This document shows positions 1 to 8,951 of a DNA stretch of 64,000 nucleotides, piece after piece. The notes below the pieces were generated by a model that was given only the letters and a program-made list of their open reading frames with translations, had not been told where the DNA came from and searched no databases. Origin of the DNA: Flavobacterium notoginsengisoli (GTDB lineage: Bacteria > Bacteroidota > Bacteroidia > Flavobacteriales > Flavobacteriaceae); NCBI RefSeq assembly GCF_014207905.1, contig NZ_JACHLB010000001.1, positions 1,490,723-1,554,722 on the forward strand. The letters run 5' to 3'. Position 1 is the first letter of the stretch. Each line of letters opens with the position of its first letter. Position numbers and translations under genes: made by a program.

Positions 1-256
1 TACCAAGCTCAGAATTTGCTTTGCCCCAGCTATATAATGCAATTTCTAAATTTGTCATAATTAGTCCAGGTTTTACTTGTAATCCATTATATTCTTTTCC
101 TTTGATTTTTGTGAAAAAGTCTAATTTTCCACCTTCTTTTGTTTCAGCAAGAATGAAGGTTTTGATTTCTGCCTGAGACCTTTTTTCCTTATTTAAATTT
201 TGTGAAAAGCTATAAGTACCAATAAGAAGTAAAAGGAGTAAGATATTTTTTTTCAT
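1..256 (-). CDS. Secreted hypothetical protein, 3' end outside window
   Basis: Not recognised. The ATG at 254-256 opens a frame starting MKKNILLLLLLIGTYSFSQ, a clear signal peptide with a predicted cut after about residue 19. About 85 residues are visible, then the frame runs off the left edge with no stop. The visible mature part is hydrophilic and has no known motif. The next gene upstream on the same strand ends 8 bp away, so the two are probably co-transcribed. Confidence 0.6.
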   Translation of the reverse strand, partial: MKKNILLLLLLIGTYSFSQNLNKEKRSQAEIKTFILAETKEGGKLDFFTKIKGKEYNGLQVKPGLIMTNLEIALYSWGKANSELG

Positions 257-264
257 AAGTTGTT

Positions 265-687
265 TTATTTTCTTTTATATATTAAAACTTTATACCACAT
301 TTCTTTAGATATAGGATTTTCCATGTCCCATTCTCTGTATAAATATTCATTATCTGTCCAAACTCCTTTCGTTTCAGGATTTTCTTTTGCGTTTTCAAGT
401 ATGAGCTTATTATTTTCTTTATTTAGGGTAGATACAATTAGAGCTAATTCATAGTATTCATTGTCATTTTTAGTTCCAGTTGGTTTTAAATAAAGACAGC
501 CCTTTCTTTTTGCAAAAATAGATTCAGATATCGAATCTGTTTCAATGGTTAAACCAACAGATTTGGCGTATTCCACAAATTCAATTTTATCTGATTTTAA
601 TAGCTTTTCATATGTTTTTTTGTCAAATGATTGAGAGTAGAAATTTTGAGCAAAGACAATTATTATAAATGTGATGAATGTTTTCAT
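265..687 (-). CDS. Secreted hypothetical protein
   Basis: 140 residues, not recognised. I start at the ATG at 685-687, nine codons inside the longest frame, because it places a signal peptide (MKTFITFIIIVFAQNFYSQ) at the N-terminus; the longer start would bury it behind a charged stretch. The mature part is mixed alpha/beta-like and lysine-rich with no catalytic motif seen. It sits just upstream of the partial secreted gene at the left edge, so a two-gene unit is likely. Confidence 0.6.
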   Translation of the reverse strand: MKTFITFIIIVFAQNFYSQSFDKKTYEKLLKSDKIEFVEYAKSVGLTIETDSISESIFAKRKGCLYLKPTGTKNDNEYYELALIVSTLNKENNKLILENAKENPETKGVWTDNEYLYREWDMENPISKEMWYKVLIYKRK

Positions 688-746
688 TTGTTGTTGCTTA
701 GTTTTGATTTTCAAAAACAGGCTTTTGCTACACCCTATGTTGATTT

Positions 747-1334
747 TTAATCTTTTATTACTTTCGTTTTAGACATTACATCATGAATTCCATTTCTTGA
801 AAAAAAGAATGAAACCCTGTCAAAAGGAATTAATCTGCAAAATGTTCTGTTTACAATATCGCTCAGTTCTGCTTTTTCTCCTTCTAAATTTACAACTTTG
901 GTTTTGGTTATAATTTTCCCCAATGTTTTTTGATACTTGTGTTCTAAAACTATATAATAGATTGCAATAAAGATTAATAGTGCTGCGATTCTGTATATTG
1001 CTCTTTCATATTGAGCTGTTAGAGAAAGTAAAGATTCTATGTTGGGACTAATAGAAAAATATAAAACGAATACTAGTATAAAATCTATCAGAAAATTTAC
1101 AAATCTAATTTTTGAATGAACCGTATTATTTTCTACTTTATCAAGTTTTTGTTTTTGAAGTTCTAATTTTGCCTCAATTTCTTTAATTCGATTTATGTCA
1201 ATATTTCGAGACGCAATTTCTTCTTTTGCAGCTTCAATGGCCAATATTTGATATTTTCCAATATCTACGGTCACAATTTTAATTAATTCTTCATCCGTTT
1301 TATTTGACATTACTTTTGTAAAATTATTTTCCAT
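747..1334 (-). CDS. RDD family membrane protein
   Basis: 195 residues. Residues about 1-70 are a soluble, charged N-terminal part, followed at about 75-190 by an RDD-type domain: an Arg-containing start (SKIRFVNFLIDFILVF), two hydrophobic segments (about 80-97 and 112-130), and a Lys/Arg-rich C-terminal part with GKIITKTKVV. RDD proteins are small inner-membrane proteins of mostly unknown or transport-related role. The function here is not known. It stands alone between secreted unknowns. Confidence 0.65.
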   Translation of the reverse strand: MENNFTKVMSNKTDEELIKIVTVDIGKYQILAIEAAKEEIASRNIDINRIKEIEAKLELQKQKLDKVENNTVHSKIRFVNFLIDFILVFVLYFSISPNIESLLSLTAQYERAIYRIAALLIFIAIYYIVLEHKYQKTLGKIITKTKVVNLEGEKAELSDIVNRTFCRLIPFDRVSFFFSRNGIHDVMSKTKVIKD

Positions 1335-1394
1335 TTTCTGCTGTTTGTTTTTTGTTAAGTTAAAAGCTAGGATTTTAATTTCCGAATGTAATTT

Positions 1395-2075
1395 TTACTG
1401 CTTTATCACAATATTACGAAACCAGACATCGTTTCCATGATCTTGTAAAGCTATTTTTCCTTTTTTAAATGTTCCAAAACCTGGCCAAGTAGCAAATTTA
1501 CTTTCGGCGATTAATTTTTTAAAATTATCATCCCAAAGTGTTGTTTCAACTACTTTTACGCCATTTAGAATTAGTATTAATTTTTCATTCTTATTGATAA
1601 TTTCGGCGGTATTCCACTCTCCAACAGGTTTTACAGGTTCAGAATTGCTTTTAATCAAATCGTATAAATCTCCGGCGCGGTGTTTTGTGATTTTTCCGTC
1701 TGGATGGCCATCATTGTCTAAGACTTGCATTTCTAAGCCAGTGCTATACGTGTTTTTGTATTCGGGAAGATTTTCATTCACATAAAAAATAATGCCGCTA
1801 TTGCCATTTGGTGAGATTTTCCAATCTAGTTTTAAATGAAAATTCTCAAATTCAGCATCCGTTACCAAATCTCCACCTTTTCCATTTTTAATAGCTTTAG
1901 GATCAAAATGAAGAATTCCGCCTTTTTCTACTTTCCATCCAGATTCTGCCGTTTTTTCACTGTAAATATGCCAGCCTTTTAGTGTTTTTCCATCAAAAAG
2001 CGGTTTAAAGCCTTTTTGTGATTGAACCATTTGCGTGCACAAAAAGATCAAAATCACAGTTATAATTTTTTTCAT
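1395..2075 (-). CDS. Secreted DUF1080 (3-keto-disaccharide hydrolase type) protein
   Basis: 226 residues with a signal peptide (MKKIITVILIFLCTQMVQS). The mature part matches the DUF1080 / 3-keto-disaccharide hydrolase fold, a concanavalin-like beta sandwich: it opens with GFKPLFDGKTLKGWH and contains NGNSGIIFYVNE and a closing WFRNIVIKQ, all typical of the family. Members act on, or bind, modified glycosides in the periplasm. The substrate cannot be read from sequence. Its start ATG overlaps the stop of the small upstream gene (ATGA), so translation is probably coupled. Confidence 0.8.
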   Translation of the reverse strand: MKKIITVILIFLCTQMVQSQKGFKPLFDGKTLKGWHIYSEKTAESGWKVEKGGILHFDPKAIKNGKGGDLVTDAEFENFHLKLDWKISPNGNSGIIFYVNENLPEYKNTYSTGLEMQVLDNDGHPDGKITKHRAGDLYDLIKSNSEPVKPVGEWNTAEIINKNEKLILILNGVKVVETTLWDDNFKKLIAESKFATWPGFGTFKKGKIALQDHGNDVWFRNIVIKQ

Positions 2076-2254
2076 TTCTTTTTCGAATTTTTGATAATTA
2101 TAAATACTGAAAATAGAAATACAACTAGATAAATAAAATCTAGTGCTGGTTTTTCAAATTTAAATGTTTTGAAATCGAATTGTTTAAACAGCGTTACGCC
2201 CAAAATAATAGCGATAACCCAAAAGATAAATAGTATTGGTTTTTTATTTTCCAT
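2072..2254 (-). CDS. Small two-helix membrane protein
   Basis: 60 residues. A longer frame reaches 2317, but the ATG at 2252-2254 (MENKKPILFIFWV...) avoids overlap with the upstream lipoprotein gene and puts a hydrophobic segment near the start. Two membrane segments (about residues 7-23 and 38-54) surround a short Phe/Lys-rich linker, and the C-terminus is KNSKKK. Not recognised. Its TGA overlaps the ATG of the DUF1080 gene, so the two form a coupled pair. Confidence 0.55.
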   Translation of the reverse strand: MENKKPILFIFWVIAIILGVTLFKQFDFKTFKFEKPALDFIYLVVFLFSVFIIIKNSKKK

Positions 2255-2294
2255 GGTTTTAGTTTTAGAAATTATTGGTTTATTGGTTGTTTTA

Positions 2295-3155
2295 TTACAA
2301 TTTGTCTTGAGCCTCACGTAGCATTTCTGCTATATTTTCATTTTTAAAGTTTTCCATAAATGTATGAATAAAAGGCACTGTCGGACTGTTTGGATATTTT
2401 TTTAGAAAACGATTAAATTCCTGAATGTTTTCCGGATAAATGTATTTCTCTTCGGTAGCTCTTTCGTAAGTTGGAGTATTGTCTTCGCCTATTAAATAAT
2501 CGAGATGATACATTTTATAGTCCTCTTTTACCGATTTCATCAGTTTTGAATTTGGATATTTATTCATGAAATTCTCCCAGGAAACTACACGGTCTCCTAA
2601 ATCTTTAAAAGAGATAACCAATCCCGCATCAACAGAATAAGTTTCTTTGTTTTCTTCACTTTGCATAAACAGATACTCTTTGTAATCTGGCGTTACATAG
2701 TTTTTAAAAATCGAATAATAAAAATCGGGTTTAGTCGTGATTTCAACAATACCTTCGCCTAGTTCGTCAAATTGCAGTTGATGTTTTAAAAGTTTATCAT
2801 TTAAAAGTTTGATTTCCTTTTTATCTGTGTCTTTTTCACTGTAAAAATTTTGCAGTAAATAATCTTCTTTTTCGTCTATCTGGTGAAGTAAATAACCATT
2901 TTCTTCATGATATTTTTCGTATAAAGCATTGGCTTGTTCAGCAGAAATAGATTTTAATTTTAAAACTATCTCATCTTTTCTTTTTGTAAATAAATCCAAG
3001 AGAGATCCAGAATTTGACGTTGTAACTGGTGCCGAATGATCGACAGAACTACTATCTGTTTTTGTTGTCGAAGTATTAGAAACCGTAGTGTTTTCGGATT
3101 TTTTACAAGCAGAGAATAAAATGACTACTGTTATTAGGCTGATAATTTTTCTCAT
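2295..3155 (-). CDS. Hypothetical lipoprotein
   Basis: 286 residues. The N-terminus MRKIISLITVVILFSACKK carries a lipobox with Cys17, so it should be a lipoprotein. A Ser/Thr-rich linker follows (about 20-55), then a helical, charged domain with two similar segments, FMNKYPNSKLM and FLKKYPNSPTVP. These resemble the turn motif of TPR-like or hemophore-type scaffolds, but I cannot assign a family. It lies head of the unit that continues into the small membrane protein and the DUF1080 protein. Confidence 0.6.
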   Translation of the reverse strand: MRKIISLITVVILFSACKKSENTTVSNTSTTKTDSSSVDHSAPVTTSNSGSLLDLFTKRKDEIVLKLKSISAEQANALYEKYHEENGYLLHQIDEKEDYLLQNFYSEKDTDKKEIKLLNDKLLKHQLQFDELGEGIVEITTKPDFYYSIFKNYVTPDYKEYLFMQSEENKETYSVDAGLVISFKDLGDRVVSWENFMNKYPNSKLMKSVKEDYKMYHLDYLIGEDNTPTYERATEEKYIYPENIQEFNRFLKKYPNSPTVPFIHTFMENFKNENIAEMLREAQDKL

Positions 3156-3253
3156 TTATTATAAGTTAATTAGAATTGATAATGAACTTTGACTAAAAAA
3201 GAGCGTTGATGCGCTTTACTAATATAATTATTTTGATAAATCTTGATTATTAA

Positions 3254-3291
3254 AAAAGGACAAAAAAGATAGAATTCTTCTTTGTCCTTTT
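3254..3291 (-). terminator. Probable Rho-independent terminator
   Basis: Inverted repeat AAAAGGACAAA (3254-3264) with TTTGTCCTTTT (3281-3291), 30 bp past the stop of the minus-strand gene at 3321. Reading the minus strand, the stem is followed by a short T-rich stretch. Confidence 0.55.
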
Positions 3292-3320
3292 GAGAATCTT
3301 TTCGAAAGAAAGTATAGAGT

Positions 3321-3839
3321 TTATCTAGGTTTCAACTCTTTTACTCCTCTAAATTCCTTAAATTCTGAATATATATCAATACCAATAATTTTCCATTTTC
3401 TTGTGCCGTTTACGATATATTGATATGTATCTTTTGGTTCCAATTTATTTACAATAATACTTTGAGTTTGCCATTCTGTACCGCTTACAAAACCGTTTCT
3501 GGTCACAATAGCAGAAATAGCATTTTCTTCATCACGAATTACGCCCAACTCAATTTTTGTTGTTAAATCCTCTTCTAAAATAACCTTTGAGAAAAACGTA
3601 TCTTGATTAGGATTCCTCTTTTTAAATTCAAATTTTTTATAATCTGAACTATTGCTAGGTTTGGAAATAAAAGACAAGGCAAAAAATGAAAAAATAATAG
3701 CTGCAAAAAGGCCAATTTTTTGACGAATTTCGACCGCTTTTTTCATACAAAAAATAACAATGGCAAAAAAAGTAACAATATTTAGTATTCCCCAGATCAG
3801 CTGTATCATAAATTTATTTTCGGTATACCAAAAATACAT
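3321..3839 (-). CDS. Hypothetical membrane-anchored protein
   Basis: 172 residues, not recognised. Two hydrophobic segments (about residues 11-30 and 42-57) precede a soluble domain of about 110 residues rich in beta-strand patterns and ending GVKELKPR. A second in-frame ATG lies at 3807-3809, ten codons in, and would be an equally good start. The gene stands between the lipoprotein gene and the thioredoxin-domain gene, all on the minus strand. Confidence 0.5.
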   Translation of the reverse strand: MYFWYTENKFMIQLIWGILNIVTFFAIVIFCMKKAVEIRQKIGLFAAIIFSFFALSFISKPSNSSDYKKFEFKKRNPNQDTFFSKVILEEDLTTKIELGVIRDEENAISAIVTRNGFVSGTEWQTQSIIVNKLEPKDTYQYIVNGTRKWKIIGIDIYSEFKEFRGVKELKPR

Positions 3840-3866
3840 TTTTTTGTTTTAAAAATAAGAGAATAC

Positions 3867-5711
3867 TTATTTTAATTGTTCTTCAATAATCTTTCCTATG
3901 TCAGTATTTGAATTGTCATAAGCGAGAATATCGCCCTTTTTGTCAATTACGATACGTGTCGGGATAGCTTGAATTTTATAATTGCCAACTACTTCTTGTT
4001 TGAGATCAAAAACAACGTTGAAGTCAAATTTTTTCTCTGTAATATAAGAACTTACTTTTTTTAAAATCTCTTCTTCTTTACCATTTTCCCAAGTGTTTAC
4101 AAACAAGAAAGCAACATCTTTATCTTTGTATTTAGTCACTAAATGCTGCATTTTTGGAAAAGAAGCTTTGCAAGGCCCGCACCAAGTTGCCCAAAAATCA
4201 AGAACAACAATTTTTCCTTTGTAATCTGAAAGTTTTATATCTTTTCCTTCTAGATTTTTCAAGGTAAAGTCAATGGCATTATTGCTTCCAAATTTTTCAA
4301 GAAGATCTTTGTTCTTGTTTTCTTGTGCTAATAATTCTGTTTTTTGCTGAATGGCATCAAATTCAGCCATCGGCAATTTCTTTTCAATATAAATCTCTTT
4401 TAGTTTAGCAATAAATGCAGGAGATGTATTGCCTTTACCTATTTCGTCTTCGATATAAGCTTTTACTTCGTCTTTACTTTTTACTTTATCAAGCATTGCC
4501 AAATAGCGTTCTTTGCCTCCAGCGTCCAATCCGTCAAGAGCTTTCACGCCGCTTTGGTATTTAAAAGCTTCTTCATATTTGCCTTGTTTATAAAGTAGAA
4601 GAGCATAAGTATCAGCAAACATGTTAAATTTGCCATTGTAATCGGGAGTGTAAGATTCTTTTCGTTTTGCTTCGATTATGTCCAATGATCGTTTAGAAAC
4701 TTTTGTGGCAAAATCAATATCTTTTACTGGCATTGTTAAATCACCGCCAGATTGGCCCCAAGCAAAATTATTGTATGTGTCTTCTGGAAGATTTATATAA
4801 GGTTCGCAGGCTATAGCTTTTTCCAATTCTCCTTTATCTAGATAGATAGGCACCAAAACAGAATAAAAATAGCTTAGAGACCTCTTAGAAGTATCGTTAG
4901 GATATTTTGTTTTATAAGCTTTAAGGCTTTCTAAAACAGAAGCTTCTGTTTTATCAGGCTGATCGAAGAAATTTCTAATAAAATCCATTGCATCAATTCT
5001 ATTTGCAGGATACTTTTCTGAAATTTCTTTTCTTAATTTTTTCGCTTGATCTTGCGTGTCATTATTAGAACTATAGATGTAATAAGCAGAAGTCAAATAT
5101 TCTTCGGTATCTTTTTTTACACATTTATCGGCAAAAGCTAGAAGATCTTTTTCTCCTTGTTCTTTGTCGAGAGACTTTTTAGTGTAGAAATATTCTAAAG
5201 AAACGATGTCGTCTTTTAATTTGGGATATTTTGCAAATAGGGCATCATATTCAGCAATTAAATCTTCTCTTTTTGATTCTGATTTTAGTCTAAAAAAGTA
5301 ACCTCCATTACTTCTAACAGAAATTTCGTTTATTAAACTTTTTCCTAATTCAACATCATTTTGTGTTTTTAGAAGTACAGTGTAGCCTTTTTCATTGTTG
5401 CTATCTGCAATTTTTTGCGAATCGTTTATAGTGACTAGAATCACTCTGACAGAATCGGGAACTTTTACGGTAAACTCATAACGTTTTCCACTTTTTTTCA
5501 GCGGACTTATATCAGAAGAAAAATCATAGGGAGTAATATACAGGAAATTTGCTTTAGCATTGTCTTCTATTACAAGACCTTGAGGCGGTTCATAAACATA
5601 GGTATTGGGTTTACCCACGTTGAATTTTGAATTTTTTAGATAGATTTTTCCGTTTTGAGAAAACAAGTTGCTAACAACGGCAAAGAATAACAAAAGGTAG
5701 ATTTTTTTCAT
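3867..5711 (-). CDS. TlpA-like thioredoxin-domain protein, secreted
   Basis: 614 residues with a signal peptide (MKKIYLLLFFAVVSNLFSQ). The long middle part (about 130-460) is helical with TPR-like segments. The C-terminal 140 residues are a TlpA/ResA-type thioredoxin domain: LKNLEGKDIKLSDYKGK, then FWATWCGPC near residue 505 giving the CxxC redox pair, and the cis-Pro strand AIPTRIV. Such proteins keep periplasmic cysteines reduced, or act in oxidative stress, in Bacteroidota. The partner substrate is unknown. A second TlpA protein in the window (47550-48878) has a different N-terminal half. Confidence 0.8.
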   Translation of the reverse strand: MKKIYLLLFFAVVSNLFSQNGKIYLKNSKFNVGKPNTYVYEPPQGLVIEDNAKANFLYITPYDFSSDISPLKKSGKRYEFTVKVPDSVRVILVTINDSQKIADSNNEKGYTVLLKTQNDVELGKSLINEISVRSNGGYFFRLKSESKREDLIAEYDALFAKYPKLKDDIVSLEYFYTKKSLDKEQGEKDLLAFADKCVKKDTEEYLTSAYYIYSSNNDTQDQAKKLRKEISEKYPANRIDAMDFIRNFFDQPDKTEASVLESLKAYKTKYPNDTSKRSLSYFYSVLVPIYLDKGELEKAIACEPYINLPEDTYNNFAWGQSGGDLTMPVKDIDFATKVSKRSLDIIEAKRKESYTPDYNGKFNMFADTYALLLYKQGKYEEAFKYQSGVKALDGLDAGGKERYLAMLDKVKSKDEVKAYIEDEIGKGNTSPAFIAKLKEIYIEKKLPMAEFDAIQQKTELLAQENKNKDLLEKFGSNNAIDFTLKNLEGKDIKLSDYKGKIVVLDFWATWCGPCKASFPKMQHLVTKYKDKDVAFLFVNTWENGKEEEILKKVSSYITEKKFDFNVVFDLKQEVVGNYKIQAIPTRIVIDKKGDILAYDNSNTDIGKIIEEQLK

Positions 5712-5876
5712 CTGTTGTGGTTTTTTTGTTTGTTTATTTCTTAATTGTTTAACGAATTGTAAAAGTAGATATTATATCATTCGTTGTTTTTTTATTAAGA
5801 AAATATTAGCAAAAACCATCTGTTAATTTTGCTTAATTCTATATACAAAGTATATTTTTTGCTGATAATGAGTCGA

Positions 5877-6743
5877 TTATTTTTTTATTCCGATAGCAGT
5901 TCTATAAAATTCATATCCTTTTTCTGAGCGATTTGGGAGAAACTTTTCGCGATATTCATTGGCTCCTAAATCTTCTAAAAGCGCAATGTCAAACTGATTT
6001 AGATAGTTTGGAAGTTCTTCGGGAAGAAAGCCAAATGTCCAATGTTCTTCGAGGTTTTCAAGATCTTCCAGAAGTTTTTTGCCACCCAAAAAAGATGCTG
6101 GATTTCTCAGTATATTTTTATGAACATAAGTAAAAATAATGTGACTGTTGGAAGCAAATTTTGAAATAAACGAAAAGGTGTTTTTTACAGCATCTTCGGT
6201 TAGATAATTAGTCACGCCCTCCCAGATAATGGCAGTTGGTTTAGAAAAATCCAAATTGTTTTCTAATGCCAATTGATCTAAATCTTGTTTGTTAAAATCA
6301 ATTTGAAGAAAACGGATGTTCGTAGGAATTTCTCCAATTCTGTTTTTGTAAACTTGAGCTTTAAAATTTGATGTATTCGGATGGTCAATTTCTATTACTG
6401 GAATAGCTTTTAGAAAATCAAGACGTACGGCTCTAGTATCGAAACCGGCACCTAAAATTATAACTTGTTTTACGCCTTTTGAAATAGCATTTTTAAGCAA
6501 ATCATCAATATATTTTGTTCTTGCAATTCCGGAAGATAATGCTCCCGGAATCTTTTCCTGTATAGTATTATTAATATATTTTGCAACAACTGAATATTTG
6601 TACAAACGGGTTGCAAGTCTCAATTTCGAATCTATAAAATGAATTGCATATGGGTCTACAAACAATCTATCTTTTCGCTGTGTTTCCAACGCTCTAAAGA
6701 ACGCCATATATTGTGCTGTCCTGCTAGTCTTTTCTGCTTTCAC
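5877..6743 (-). CDS. SAM-dependent methyltransferase, TIGR00027 / LCM type
   Basis: About 288 residues. The region KTSRTAQYMAFFRALE, VDPYAIHF, and the SAM-binding loop VIILGAGFDTRAVRLDF match the bacterial leucine-carboxyl-methyltransferase-like (TIGR00027) family; IDHPNTSNFK and WEGVTNYLT are further family blocks. I use the GTG at 6741-6743, which begins one base after the stop of the upstream Mpo1-like gene, implying coupling. A TTG at 6779 would give a longer protein overlapping that gene. The substrate is unknown; members are often called putative O-methyltransferases. Confidence 0.8.
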   Translation of the reverse strand: MKAEKTSRTAQYMAFFRALETQRKDRLFVDPYAIHFIDSKLRLATRLYKYSVVAKYINNTIQEKIPGALSSGIARTKYIDDLLKNAISKGVKQVIILGAGFDTRAVRLDFLKAIPVIEIDHPNTSNFKAQVYKNRIGEIPTNIRFLQIDFNKQDLDQLALENNLDFSKPTAIIWEGVTNYLTEDAVKNTFSFISKFASNSHIIFTYVHKNILRNPASFLGGKKLLEDLENLEEHWTFGFLPEELPNYLNQFDIALLEDLGANEYREKFLPNRSEKGYEFYRTAIGIKK

Positions 6744-6744
6744 T

Positions 6745-7215
6745 TTAATTTGATTTTCTTGAAAATAAATTTTCCACAACCCAAGCAGGACCGATCAATA
6801 GAAATTGAAGATCTTTAAGAAAAGATGGTTTTTTTCCTTCGATATTGTGTCCGTAAAATTGTCCGATCCAAGCAATAACAAAGACGCCTATTGAAAATGC
6901 CCACAACGGAACAAACTGCCCGATATAATAATTTATAACTAAGCAAAGCATAGAAAAAACAGCAATTTTAATAGCCATTGAAAGAGATAGTCTGATATAG
7001 AAAACAAGAACAAAAAGTAAAACAACAAAAGCCCAATTTTCGATTATTGGCGCATTTAGTTTTAACGTGTTTGAAATAATCGAACTCGGAATACTCATTA
7101 TTAATCCGACGATAGAAAAGAAAATTGCTGGTACACAAATATAGTGTATAGCTTTGTTTTTGGGGTTTTGGTGACTTACAGCATATTCCGCAAACCATTG
7201 GTCTAATGTTCTCAT
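6745..7215 (-). CDS. Mpo1-like (DUF962) membrane protein
   Basis: 156 residues, four hydrophobic segments. The N-terminal block WFAEYAVSHQNPKNKAIHYICVP and the later block GQFYGHNIEGKKPSF match the DUF962/Mpo1 family; yeast Mpo1 is an iron-dependent dioxygenase acting on 2-hydroxy fatty acids. The conserved His of SHQNPxNKxIH and of GH/GHN are present. A role in fatty-acid oxidation is inference from the family. It is coupled to the methyltransferase downstream. Confidence 0.8.
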   Translation of the reverse strand: MRTLDQWFAEYAVSHQNPKNKAIHYICVPAIFFSIVGLIMSIPSSIISNTLKLNAPIIENWAFVVLLFVLVFYIRLSLSMAIKIAVFSMLCLVINYYIGQFVPLWAFSIGVFVIAWIGQFYGHNIEGKKPSFLKDLQFLLIGPAWVVENLFSRKSN

Positions 7216-7306
7216 TTTTTGTGGTTTTATAGTTAGGTTGCAGTAAATCTAATGAAATTTCTTTTACGTTAATCGGAGAATAAATAACTGCTAACTAAGA
7301 ATAAAA

Positions 7307-8536
7307 CTATTTTAAATTATACTGAAAAACATTATCCCATAACTCATCAATTGTAATAAGTGCTTCGCTTAGCGAAAGGACAGACCATTTTCCATTGTTT
7401 TCTAAACCAAGTCCGATGCTTTTTAATTTTAATAAAGCATCGTTTACATCAAAATCGAAATCTGTATTTAATTTTGTTTTAAACCAAGATTCTATTTTGT
7501 TGTCGAGTTCTTCTGCTGTTATCGGTTTTTCACTTTCGTGTAAAAAAGTATAAGCTAAAATCGTTTCTTTTAGAGCTTCTTCTTCAGATGAATTTAAAAG
7601 AGAGTAGAAGGCGCCACTATTGTTTCCAACATTTTTAAAATACAAGCTATCCGATAATGTTTTAGAATATCTGATTTTCTTATTTATAAAATTATTGTAT
7701 TGGCGAAAGCAATACGCACCCAAAATTCCTAATGCAATTAAACCTTGATTTAAGGAAGTTTTACTGTTTAATAAATCGATAGTTTCGCCCGTTTGATAGG
7801 CGTCATACATATTAATTAAAGCCGGAATTACTTTAGCAGATAGTAACGAAAGTCCACCAAAAACACCCGGAACCCAAAGCAGCATTTTGTCTTTTAAAGA
7901 CATTTTCGGAATCGCATTTGGGAAAATCGTTTCGAGATCATTTTTAGGAACTCGTTTGAAGATTTTCAATCCAATTGAACCTGGATCGATTGGCATTTTT
8001 CCTAATTTGACTTTCTTGCTTTTAAGATAATCTGCGTCGCTGTAGTTTAAATAAATTAAGACACGATCGTAATATTCAATTTCGACTTCTTTTTTCCAGA
8101 AAAAATATTTTTTAATCTTTTCTCTGGTTTTATGATGCCCTCTTGCATAAAGTTCGTAATCCTTAAAAGCATTAAAATCTATAGAAAGATTCAGTCCAAT
8201 CAAATCAGATTCTTTAAAAGCTTTGTCTAAAGCATTTTGATCAATTCTGTAATAATTGCCACGTTCTAAAACCTTTAGCAGCGTTTCTTTAAAAATAGGA
8301 AAATCACTTTTGTTTATAAACTGCTCACGCTCTTTTTCGCTTAAATCAGGATCGTAGAGCGCATAATTTTGCTTTAGATTTCGATTCAGATTAAAAGATT
8401 CGTAATGGTAATAATGTTCGATAATATCGAAAAGTTTTTTAAAACCTTCTACCTTTTTAGCATCTTCGGCGAAGATTGCAATTTGCTGTTCTAGTAAAAA
8501 TTCTTTGTTGAACGGAATATAATGTTCTCGTTTCAT
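7307..8536 (-). CDS. DUF3754 / TMEM143-like membrane protein
   Basis: 409 residues from the ATG at 8534-8536; a longer frame begins with a TTG at 8578 and is less likely. The N-terminal two thirds (REHYIPFNKEFLL, YARGHHKTREK, RVLIYLNYSD, DPGSIGLKIFKRVPKNDLETIFPN) match the DUF3754 family, known in eukaryotes as TMEM143. Two hydrophobic segments lie at about residues 222-245 and 275-290. The C-terminal 100 residues are helical and soluble. The function is unknown. It appears monocistronic. Confidence 0.7.
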   Translation of the reverse strand: MKREHYIPFNKEFLLEQQIAIFAEDAKKVEGFKKLFDIIEHYYHYESFNLNRNLKQNYALYDPDLSEKEREQFINKSDFPIFKETLLKVLERGNYYRIDQNALDKAFKESDLIGLNLSIDFNAFKDYELYARGHHKTREKIKKYFFWKKEVEIEYYDRVLIYLNYSDADYLKSKKVKLGKMPIDPGSIGLKIFKRVPKNDLETIFPNAIPKMSLKDKMLLWVPGVFGGLSLLSAKVIPALINMYDAYQTGETIDLLNSKTSLNQGLIALGILGAYCFRQYNNFINKKIRYSKTLSDSLYFKNVGNNSGAFYSLLNSSEEEALKETILAYTFLHESEKPITAEELDNKIESWFKTKLNTDFDFDVNDALLKLKSIGLGLENNGKWSVLSLSEALITIDELWDNVFQYNLK

Positions 8537-8744
8537 GCTGATTTTGGGCTTTAATTTCGTGGCGTTTACAGAACGCAAAAATACTGCCTGAAATTTGATT
8601 TTAGACTTTTAAAGTGATGTTTTTTATCGCAAAGTATGCAAAGCTTTTAAGACCTCCTAAATTTCTCAGCAAAAAACTTGGTGAACTTTGCGTTATTCTC
8701 AGGAAGTCCTGCTTAAAAAAATGTGGTCAAACATCAAACAAAAA

Positions 8745-8787
8745 AAGTGGGATTTCTAATCGGTACCAGCGATTTGAAATCCCACTT
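8745..8787. repeat. 43-bp near-perfect palindrome
   Basis: Left arm AAGTGGGATTTC (8745-8756) pairs with GAAATCCCACTT (8776-8787); the inner AATCG and CGATT also pair around a GTACCAG loop, giving about 17 bp with one T-T mismatch. It resembles a REP-type palindromic unit and could also end transcripts. Confidence 0.7.
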
Positions 8788-8898
8788 CTGTTTTCCAAAA
8801 AAAGTGACAAAAAATTTAAAAGCCTTCTAGGTGAAAACCTTATTCTAAACTAAAAATTATTCACAGCAAGTTTACGCCAAAATAAAGTTCTGGCTATA

Positions 8899-8917
8899 CG
8901 TATTTATACCTGTTTTT
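8899..8917 (-). repeat. 19-nt motif copy 1 (AAAAACAGGTATAAATACG)
   Basis: Minus-strand copy of a motif also found at 12062-12080 and 61771-61789. It lies 35 bp past the stop of the gene at 8952. Confidence 0.6.
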
Positions 8918-8951
8918 CTTTTTTTGAAACAAAGTAACAGAGTAACAAAGC

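Larger units (their letters stand above)
8537..8951. other. Gene-free stretch with repeats
   Basis: No credible gene. A 79-codon plus-strand frame here covers repeat DNA. It holds a CGCAAAGTATGCAAAG...GAACTTTGCG segment (about 8629-8696), a long hairpin at 8745-8787, and one copy of a 19-nt motif on the minus strand at 8899-8917. Confidence 0.6.

Noticed and set aside
8614..8853. 79-codon plus-strand frame
   Set aside because: It runs through repeat DNA and the 43-bp palindrome; the translated sequence is lysine-rich and protein-unlike, with no credible start region.
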